From Rikenellaceae bacterium (GTDB taxonomy: Bacteria; Bacteroidota; Bacteroidia; Bacteroidales; UBA932), in contig CAAGFN010000034.1 in NCBI GenBank assembly GCA_900769145.1, positions 1 to 20,026 on the forward strand: a DNA stretch of 20,026 nucleotides. Direction: 5' to 3'. This document shows positions 14,239 through 20,026 of the stretch, in pieces; position 1 is the stretch's first letter; every line of letters begins with the position of its first letter. Below the pieces are notes generated by a model. The model searched no databases and was not told the origin of the DNA. It was given only the letters and a program-made list of their open reading frames with translations. A program made the translations under genes and the position numbers.

Positions 14239-14250
14239 CTATATTTTTTG

Positions 14251-14258
14251 TATATTTG
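14251..14258 (+). promoter_or_regulatory. Promoter -7 box for the TPR protein / U32 unit
   Basis: TATATTTG fits TAnnTTTG. The start site would be near 14265, giving a leader of about 38 nt. The box lies only 12 bp from the -7 box of the divergent minus-strand promoter, so the two polymerases would compete. Confidence 0.6.
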
Positions 14259-14302
14259 TGGTTCGTTGACATAATTGAAACATTAAAAAATACTGATAGA
14301 TT

Positions 14303-15244
14303 ATGAAAAAGATTATTCTCGCACTTGCGGCTCTTGCCATTGCGGCAGGTATGTCCGCCCAGGATCTCGCAACCGCTACTTCTACCTACAATAGCGGTGC
14401 CGAAGCTCTCACAATGGGAAACAAAACTGATGCCCTCGAGTATTTCCGGAAGGCTCTCTCCATCGCCGAGGGTCTCGGTGACGAAGGCGCCGATGTAGTC
14501 GCCAACTGCAAGAACGCAATTCCTTCCGTTATTCTCTCCATCGGAAAGGAACTCTACAATAACAAGGATTTCGAAGGAGCCCTCGCAAAGATGAAAGAGG
14601 CTTCCGACAAGGCTTCAGAGTACGGAATTGAGGACATCAAGGCTGAAATCGCCGAGCTCATCCCTCAGGTAAACCTCACCAAGGCTATGGAAGGTGCAAA
14701 CAGCGCATTCAAGGCTAAGGATCTCGCAGGTGCACTCGCAGGCTACAAGGAAGTCATGGCTCTCGACTCCACAAATGCTGTCGCAGCCCTCCGTCTCGGC
14801 CAGCTCCTCAGCGGCTCAAATCTCGAGGAGGCTGAGAAATATCTCAACATCGCCGCTGCGAACGGACAGGAGGGAAACGCCACCCAGCTTCTCGGCACAG
14901 CCTATCTCAAGAAGGCCGCAGCCCAGCTCAAGGTCGGAAAATATGCTGACGCAGTAAGCCTCGCCGAGAAGGCCAACGAAATCAAGGCCAATGCACAGGC
15001 TCTCCTCATCGCAGGTCAGGCTTCCCAGAAGCTCGGAAAGGACAGCAACGCCATCTCTTACTTCGAGAAGTATCTTGAGGCTGATCCTAATGCTAAGAAC
15101 GCAGGTGCCATCGCTTTCACTGTAGGCGCTCTCTTCCAGAAGGCAGGCAACAAGTCAAAGGCTGTAGAGTACTACCAGAAGGTAGCATCTGACCCTCAGT
15201 TCGGTGCTCAGGCAAAGCAGCTTATCTCTGCTCTCAGCAAATAG
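14303..15244 (+). CDS. Exported TPR-repeat protein
   Basis: 313 residues. A signal peptide (MKKIILALAALAIAAGMSA, cleavage before Q20) is followed by tetratricopeptide-like helical pairs at about 27-60, 80-105, 128-155, 160-185, 205-230, 236-262 and 268-298. TPR proteins are scaffolds for protein partners; here the site is the periplasm or the envelope. Codon use is strikingly biased (Leu mostly CTC, Lys mostly AAG, Ile ATC), much more than in its neighbours, which implies high expression. The following U32 gene starts 7 bp after its stop. Confidence 0.85.
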   Translation: MKKIILALAALAIAAGMSAQDLATATSTYNSGAEALTMGNKTDALEYFRKALSIAEGLGDEGADVVANCKNAIPSVILSIGKELYNNKDFEGALAKMKEASDKASEYGIEDIKAEIAELIPQVNLTKAMEGANSAFKAKDLAGALAGYKEVMALDSTNAVAALRLGQLLSGSNLEEAEKYLNIAAANGQEGNATQLLGTAYLKKAAAQLKVGKYADAVSLAEKANEIKANAQALLIAGQASQKLGKDSNAISYFEKYLEADPNAKNAGAIAFTVGALFQKAGNKSKAVEYYQKVASDPQFGAQAKQLISALSK

Positions 15245-15251
15245 TTTTCGG

Positions 15252-17189
15252 ATGAGATTCCTGGAACTTCTTGCTCCGGCAAGGAATATGGATATCGGCA
15301 TCGCGGCCATCGACTGCGGTGCCGATGCCGTATATATTGCCGGCCCGGCATTCGGGGCAAGGCAGGCTGCTGGAAACAGCATTGAAGATATCAGGAACCT
15401 CTGCTCATACGCCCACCGTTACGGGGCAAGGGTCTTCATCACGCTCAATACCATAGTCTATGACAATGAGCTGGAAGACATGTACAGGATGATGCTCAGT
15501 GTCGAGGATGCCGGGGCTGATGCCATCATTGCCCAGGACCTGGCACTGCTGAAACTGGCAGGGGGCGGACCGGACGGGCTGGGCAGGAAAATCCTGCTCC
15601 CTCTCCACGCATCCACTCAATGTGCGATAAGGGATAGGGACAAGGCATTGTTCTACAGGGACTTGGGGTTCTCCCGCATTGTCTTGGAAAGGGAAATGTC
15701 CCTGGACGGCATCAGGGAAATCAGCGAAGCCACCGGCTCCGAAATCGAGTTCTTCGTGCACGGGGCTCTCTGCGTATGCTACAGCGGACAATGCTATCTG
15801 TCAGAGGCTGTTGCAGGAAGGAGCGCCAACCGGGGGCAATGTATCCAGGCATGCAGAAGTCTGTACGACCTTGTGGACGGGGACGGAAATGTCATTGTCC
15901 GGAACAAGGCCCTGCTCTCATTGAAGGACTACAACCTCCTGCACAGGCTGGGCGACCTGGCCGATGCCGGGGTCACTTCATTCAAGATTGAAGGCCGTCT
16001 CAAGAACATCTCCTACGTCAGAAACGTGGTCAGGGCATATTCCGCCGCACTCGATGACCTGGTAAAATCCAGGCCCGGGCAGTACGCCAGGGCTTCCCGA
16101 GGAGTGGTACGCGGCGGATTCAGGCCGGACCTCAACAAGACATTCAACCGGGGATACACCGAACTTTTCATTGACGGGAAACGTGGCCGATGGTCCTCTA
16201 TGGATGCCCCGAAGGGAATGGGAGAGATTATCGGCACCGTGCAGTCAGCCAGCCCTGCAGGGAAGAACTCCGTATTGATAACCGTCAACTTCAACAAAGC
16301 CGGTTCAGCATCCCCTCTTGGAAACGGAGACGGATTCGCAGTCATCAAAGGCGACGGCAGCATTGTCGGATTCCGTGGAGATGTGTGCTCCGGAAACACT
16401 ATACGATGCCAGAAAGCGGACGGTCTCCGTGCCGGAATGCCTCTTTACCGCAATCTCAACACAGGCTTCGAACGCAGTCTCGAAACCGAAAAATGCAGGA
16501 GGATGATAAGGGTGAATGTCAATGTGGATGTCACCCGGTCTGCTGAAGGACTGTTCACACTGAATTGTACAGCCATATCCGAAGGCGGGAGAACAGTTTC
16601 GGTCTCCGCGGGGGCCGGATCCGAGGCTGCGTCCAACAGGGACAGGGCACAAGGCCTGATTGAAGGCCAGCTGGGCAAAAATTCCGGCATATATGAATTT
16701 TCCGTAACCAATATCGGACCGGGAGAACTACCGTTCGTCAGTGCCGCCTTCCTCAACGGAATCAGGCGCACATTGGCGGAGGAGATTGACAAACAGGCTT
16801 GTATAGGTACTCCGATGGCCGGCCGGGCAGACAGCCCCGGGAGCCAGGAGGCAAAATACCGGAGCCCGGAGTCAAAGCAGGAGAGCAACTACCTCAAGGA
16901 TAAGGAACTAACTTACAAATTCAACATTTCCAACCGTATATCCCGATCTGTCTATTCCTCGTTCGGGACCGGAGCCACGGAAAATGCCTTCGAACTCACC
17001 CACAGCCCGGGTGCAGAGCTCATGCGCACAAAATACTGCATCCGTTACGAGCTGGGACTATGTCCCGTACACCAGAAAGGAGGAAAGTCTGCCAGGGAGC
17101 CGCTCCATCTGCTCAACAACGGCCGCAGGCTGACCCTTCATTTTGACTGCAAGCGCTGCGAAATGACCGTCATTGAAACTGGAATGTAA
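15252..17189 (+). CDS. U32 family protein, RlhA/TrhP-type RNA hydroxylation enzyme
   Basis: 645 residues. The N-terminal half is the U32 TIM-barrel-like domain (LELLAPARNMDIGIAAIDCGADAVYIAGPAFGAR). It has cysteines C174, C181, C197 and C201 in HGALCVCYSGQCYLS and GQCIQACRSLYDL, as needed for the family's iron-sulfur cluster. The middle (about 275-345, FNRGYTELFIDGKRG) and the length match the long, DUF3656-containing form like E. coli RlhA (23S rRNA C2501 hydroxylation). TrhP acts on tRNA; which RNA is modified here cannot be told. A C-terminal C596-x7-C604 ... C633-x2-C636 set may bind metal. The old label collagenase-like peptidase is misleading. The ATG at 15252 aligns with the family start; an in-frame ATG at 15204 lies inside the TPR gene. 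The 3' end overlaps the convergent lipoprotein gene by 20 bp. Confidence 0.88.
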   Translation: MRFLELLAPARNMDIGIAAIDCGADAVYIAGPAFGARQAAGNSIEDIRNLCSYAHRYGARVFITLNTIVYDNELEDMYRMMLSVEDAGADAIIAQDLALLKLAGGGPDGLGRKILLPLHASTQCAIRDRDKALFYRDLGFSRIVLEREMSLDGIREISEATGSEIEFFVHGALCVCYSGQCYLSEAVAGRSANRGQCIQACRSLYDLVDGDGNVIVRNKALLSLKDYNLLHRLGDLADAGVTSFKIEGRLKNISYVRNVVRAYSAALDDLVKSRPGQYARASRGVVRGGFRPDLNKTFNRGYTELFIDGKRGRWSSMDAPKGMGEIIGTVQSASPAGKNSVLITVNFNKAGSASPLGNGDGFAVIKGDGSIVGFRGDVCSGNTIRCQKADGLRAGMPLYRNLNTGFERSLETEKCRRMIRVNVNVDVTRSAEGLFTLNCTAISEGGRTVSVSAGAGSEAASNRDRAQGLIEGQLGKNSGIYEFSVTNIGPGELPFVSAAFLNGIRRTLAEEIDKQACIGTPMAGRADSPGSQEAKYRSPESKQESNYLKDKELTYKFNISNRISRSVYSSFGTGATENAFELTHSPGAELMRTKYCIRYELGLCPVHQKGGKSAREPLHLLNNGRRLTLHFDCKRCEMTVIETGM

Positions 17190-18366
17190 GTTCAACATCC
17201 CCGAATCTGGATGTCTTCCCGTCATATTTCTCCAGATAAGGTCCGGCCAACTGTCCCCTCCACACAATATCGTCACGCGAATTGAAAGGGAGTGAGACCT
17301 CGAAGCCAAAACTCTTGGAATTGTATTTCACGACCGCGGAGCATTTCCACTCCGTCCTGGTCCCGCCGTCATCCTCCGTCATCATAAAGGCAATGCTCTC
17401 GTTCTGGTCTGTCCATTGAGAAACAAGAACCACATCGAAAGGAAGCCTCTTCAGCACCTGGTTCCTCCTTACCACCACCATGAAGTCGGAGATTTGCGGA
17501 GAATAGAGTCTCAATTCCGCCTCGGAAGAAGCGGTGAAATCCTCCACTTTTCCGCATTTCACAAAGAACTCAGAGGCTCCGGCGAACCATGAATCATAAT
17601 TCCGTCTCATCATGAAGTCCTTGATTACCAGCGTCCTGACTCTTGCAGCACGAGTATCCTGGGGCGCTCCGACCACGATGGAACCTCCACCGTTTCCCCA
17701 CTCCGGGTCCTTCTTCCTGAGCATCTCCAATGAAGTGAAACGGCTGTCTTCATTGCGGTTCACCACCCATACCGGAGTATTCATCGCCAATTCCTCATCC
17801 ACTTCGACCAACTCAAACTTACGGCCTGCCACCGGGTCATCTATGATACGGTACCCGATATTGGCCTCCGCCCCGTTCTCGGGGTCGAAAGTTATGACAG
17901 GCATCGTCTCCCCGTCCCAATTCCCTGAGTATGGCCAGTATATCTGGACATTGGAGTTCATCAGACTTTTGAGGTAATCTTCACCCGAGGCGTTCCCCTC
18001 AGCTCTTGTGGCGGCAAAATGCTCCCGTATCAAATCCCTGAGAGGGCGCGGATATGCCCTAGTACGCACCGATTTGACCTCTTCATCATCCCCTACGCCG
18101 GCTCCTGGCGACTCGAACAGGTCACGCATAGTGTATTCCTCGTCATAGCCGTTGCCTGAAGAGGAGGATACTGCCTCATGGACTTCCATAAGATGTTCCT
18201 TTTCAATGGGAAGAGACGACAGCATCCTCGCAACGCTGTCAATAGCCACCGAATCTGCCGGATAGCCTATCTCCCCGGTATGGTCCACAATCTCACAGCC
18301 TGAAAGAAAACAAGCAGCGGAAGCGGCAATAGCCGCCATCTTTCCTACAAAGTTCATTTTTCTCAT
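17170..18366 (-). CDS. Predicted lipoprotein, hypothetical
   Basis: 398 residues from ATG 18366 (18369 is equally possible). The signal peptide MRKMNFVGKMAAIAASAACFLSGC ends in the lipobox L-S-G-C24, so the mature protein should be lipid-anchored in the inner or outer membrane. The body has no domain I can name. It contains an acidic low-complexity part (about 65-100), an Arg-rich helix (RPLRDLIREHFAATR), and a beta-rich remainder with several Trp/Tyr strands. The end TSRFGDVELTFQFQ resembles a final beta strand. It is monocistronic: it faces the U32 gene and lies behind the prmC terminator. Confidence 0.8.
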   Translation of the reverse strand: MRKMNFVGKMAAIAASAACFLSGCEIVDHTGEIGYPADSVAIDSVARMLSSLPIEKEHLMEVHEAVSSSSGNGYDEEYTMRDLFESPGAGVGDDEEVKSVRTRAYPRPLRDLIREHFAATRAEGNASGEDYLKSLMNSNVQIYWPYSGNWDGETMPVITFDPENGAEANIGYRIIDDPVAGRKFELVEVDEELAMNTPVWVVNRNEDSRFTSLEMLRKKDPEWGNGGGSIVVGAPQDTRAARVRTLVIKDFMMRRNYDSWFAGASEFFVKCGKVEDFTASSEAELRLYSPQISDFMVVVRRNQVLKRLPFDVVLVSQWTDQNESIAFMMTEDDGGTRTEWKCSAVVKYNSKSFGFEVSLPFNSRDDIVWRGQLAGPYLEKYDGKTSRFGDVELTFQFQ

Positions 18367-18411
18367 CATTTCAAGTAATTTTCCGGATTTCATCAATAAG
18401 AAACCACAATG

Positions 18412-18419
18412 CAAAGTGA
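18412..18419 (-). promoter_or_regulatory. Possible promoter -7 box for the lipoprotein gene
   Basis: TCACTTTG on the minus strand differs from TAnnTTTG at one fixed position. The start site would be near 18405, about 39 nt before the ATG. No -33 box is evident. Confidence 0.3.
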
Positions 18420-18461
18420 CGAAGATTTATCCGCATTCGGAAAATGGAAACGGATAATATG

Positions 18462-18488
18462 AAAAAACCTGCGCAGAAGGGCGCAGGT
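18462..18488 (-). terminator. Rho-independent terminator after ddl-prmC
   Basis: ACCTGCGC (18467-18474) pairs perfectly with GCGCAGGT (18481-18488) around a 6-nt loop. Read on the minus strand it is followed by a run of T (18467-18462). It lies 46 bp after the prmC stop and separates that operon from the lipoprotein gene. Confidence 0.9.
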
Positions 18489-18533
18489 CGATGTTATTCC
18501 GGAAAAATCCACATTGAAAATGACACAAAACAG

Positions 18534-19439
18534 TCATTGAGCAGCCTTCCTGTAGATGACGAAGCGGCTCCGGTCGTTCAGGTCTTTGACCACGGAGACA
18601 TCGCTGAAGCCCGCCTCAATGAACAAATCCCTGGTCTGGCGGCCAAGATGTTCATTGATTTCAGTCATCCCGATACCGCCCGGCAGAAGGCATCTCAAAC
18701 TCCATCCGGCTACTGCCCTGTAGAAGACAAGAGGGTCGTCATCAGGCACGAAAAGGGCTATGTGAGGCTCGTGTTCAAGGACATTGATTCGCATATCCGC
18801 CTTTTCCGACTCCATAATATAAGGAGGATTGCTCAGTACAATGTCAATCTTTCCCAGGTCCGGAGAGTCATTGAGGATATCGGCTTTCAAAAACTCCGGA
18901 CGAAGTTCCTGCCCGCTTTTGAGTTCCGCAGAAAAATCCTGTCCGGAAGCCACGGCCAATGCGTCTTCGGATATGTCAACCCCGGTCACCAGGCAGCCAG
19001 GCACGGAAAGAGCCAGAGTCCATGCTATGCAGCCTGAGCCGGTACAGAGGTCCAATATCCTGACAGGGGCAGCATTCTTCCCGAATGGAAGGCGCATACG
19101 GGTCAGCCGTGTGGCATGGCTTACCGCTTCCCTGCAAAGAAGCTCTGTCTCCGGACGCGGAATCAGTACGGAAGGGTTCACATTGAACTTGCGCCCATAA
19201 AATTCCGCCTCGCCTGTGACATACTGTATCGGCTCGCCCAGAACCAGGCGGCCAAGAGCAGCCTGAAGTATCTGGAGTCCACCTTCCGGAATCTCCGTCA
19301 TAGGCTCCACGATATGGGTGTAGTTCCTGGTGCCGATGAATTTTTCACAAAGCATCAGGATTATGTTCCTCGCCTCATTTTCCGGATACAGACAAGCAAG
19401 AGAGGCTATCCCCTCCTTAATGAAATCAGTCAGGAGCAT
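18534..19439 (-). CDS. prmC: Release factor glutamine methyltransferase (HemK/PrmC)
   Basis: PrmC methylates the glutamine of the GGQ motif of release factors RF1 and RF2, using S-adenosylmethionine, and so raises termination efficiency. The 301-residue protein has an N-terminal helical domain (1-75) that binds the release factor, with RPETE at 95-99. The SAM-binding loop is DLCTGSGCIA (130-139), and the catalytic NPPY is at 204-207. All key residues are present and the length is normal. The ATG at 19439 lies 5 bp after the ddl stop, so the two genes form an operon closed by the terminator at 18462-18488. Confidence 0.95.
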   Translation of the reverse strand: MLLTDFIKEGIASLACLYPENEARNIILMLCEKFIGTRNYTHIVEPMTEIPEGGLQILQAALGRLVLGEPIQYVTGEAEFYGRKFNVNPSVLIPRPETELLCREAVSHATRLTRMRLPFGKNAAPVRILDLCTGSGCIAWTLALSVPGCLVTGVDISEDALAVASGQDFSAELKSGQELRPEFLKADILNDSPDLGKIDIVLSNPPYIMESEKADMRINVLEHEPHIALFVPDDDPLVFYRAVAGWSLRCLLPGGIGMTEINEHLGRQTRDLFIEAGFSDVSVVKDLNDRSRFVIYRKAAQ

Positions 19440-19444
19440 ACTGA

Positions 19445-20026
19445 CTATGAATTATTTATAATTGCGGTCAGGAATGTGGTCATGTCCATGCCGGCGGCAC
19501 GTACCATCTTTGGAACCAGGGATGCGCTCGTCATTCCAGGTATGGTGTTGACCTCGAGGAAATAGACCCCGTCCTCAGCAAAAATGTAATCCATCCTCAC
19601 GACTCCTGAGCATCCGAGATGTTCGTACAGCCTGCAGGTTATATCCTGGATGAGCGACGATTCGGTTTCCGGAATCGGTGCCGGGCAGAGTTCCTGACTG
19701 TGTCCGTTGTATTTGGCATCGTAATCAAAGTAGTCATTCTCCGTGACAATCTGAATGACAGGAAGAGCCCTGACCACATTCCCGTCCCGATATGCAGCAC
19801 AGGTAAGTTCCTTTCCTTCAATGCCTTGCTCCACTATCACGGCAGGGCCTTCGGAGAATGCATAATTGATTGCTGACGGCAGGGAGGCTGCATCTTTCAC
19901 CTTGGATATGCCGAAGCTGCTGCCTCCGTCCGTAGGTTTCACGAACACAGGGAATTGCAATTCTCCGGCCACTCTCTCAGAGAATGCATCCACATCCATC
20001 CCCTTGCGTATGAATGCGTCCGGGGC
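19445..20026 (-). CDS. ddl: D-alanine--D-alanine ligase, C-terminal part (runs off the window)
   Basis: Ddl joins two D-alanines with ATP for peptidoglycan synthesis; it is a cytoplasmic ATP-grasp enzyme. About 193 residues are visible, reading without interruption from the window edge (APDAFIRKG) to the stop at 19445. Motifs are VFVKPTDGGSSFGISKV (ATP-binding loop), VEQGIEGKELTC, D in VRMDYIF, and FLEVNTIPGMTSASLVPKM. The last carries the Glu and Asn that bind magnesium and the loop that closes on the D-Ala ligand. The first third of the gene lies beyond 20026. It heads the ddl-prmC pair. Confidence 0.95.
   Translation of the reverse strand, partial: APDAFIRKGMDVDAFSERVAGELQFPVFVKPTDGGSSFGISKVKDAASLPSAINYAFSEGPAVIVEQGIEGKELTCAAYRDGNVVRALPVIQIVTENDYFDYDAKYNGHSQELCPAPIPETESSLIQDITCRLYEHLGCSGVVRMDYIFAEDGVYFLEVNTIPGMTSASLVPKMVRAAGMDMTTFLTAIINNS

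Noticed and set aside
14213..14272. Start of the M16-like gene at 14272
   Set aside because: It would lie upstream of the gene's own -7 box and bury the signal peptide 20-24 residues inside.
15204..15251. Start of the U32 gene at 15204
   Set aside because: It lies within the TPR gene in another frame; the conserved MRFLELLAPARN start is at 15252.

Overview
The window looks like a stretch of a Bacteroidales chromosome, perhaps Rikenellaceae or a relative (low confidence on family). The reasons are: many promoter-like boxes of the Bacteroidetes form TAnnTTTG, weak Shine-Dalgarno sequences, a five-helix fumarate reductase type cytochrome b, and families typical of the order (DUF3109, DUF2007, a YtxH/holin-fold module, a long U32 protein). 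Most genes are housekeeping or envelope genes, tightly packed. I see no tRNA, rRNA or CRISPR array.

Left part (1-4666): the start of pyrH (minus) and sdhC (plus) diverge from a shared promoter region. sdhC is closed by a clear terminator and is not followed by sdhA/sdhB. Next comes the most unusual region, about 1677-3223. It holds a single AAA+ ATPase gene of the archaeal-ATPase/DUF234 type with a PD-(D/E)XK-like C-terminus. The gene is bounded by 23-bp terminal inverted repeats, each of which is also the outer arm of a palindrome. The right palindrome brackets the -33 box of the gene's own promoter. A short cysteine-rich ORF and a protein-like remnant lie on the left flank. On the right are crcB (fluoride channel) and a patatin-like phospholipase.

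Middle (4667-10621): a roughly 139-bp imperfect palindrome sits between the patatin gene and a three-gene envelope module (YtxH, holin-fold membrane protein, small hypothetical). A minus-strand run follows: membrane-anchored coiled-coil protein, hemW, aminopeptidase P. hemW must start at a non-ATG codon, one codon after the in-frame TAG of the gene before it. A REP-like repeat lies between hemW and the aminopeptidase gene. A two-gene plus-strand unit follows (two-TM protein and DUF2007).

Right part (10573-20026): DUF3109 and a large exported M16-like protein that appears to lack the zinc motif (minus) diverge from an exported TPR protein and a U32 hydroxylation-type enzyme (plus). Then come a lipoprotein and the ddl-prmC pair (minus), the pair ending in a rho-independent terminator. 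Three convergent gene pairs overlap at their 3' ends (8, 49 and 20 bp), so these junctions have no room for an intergenic terminator.
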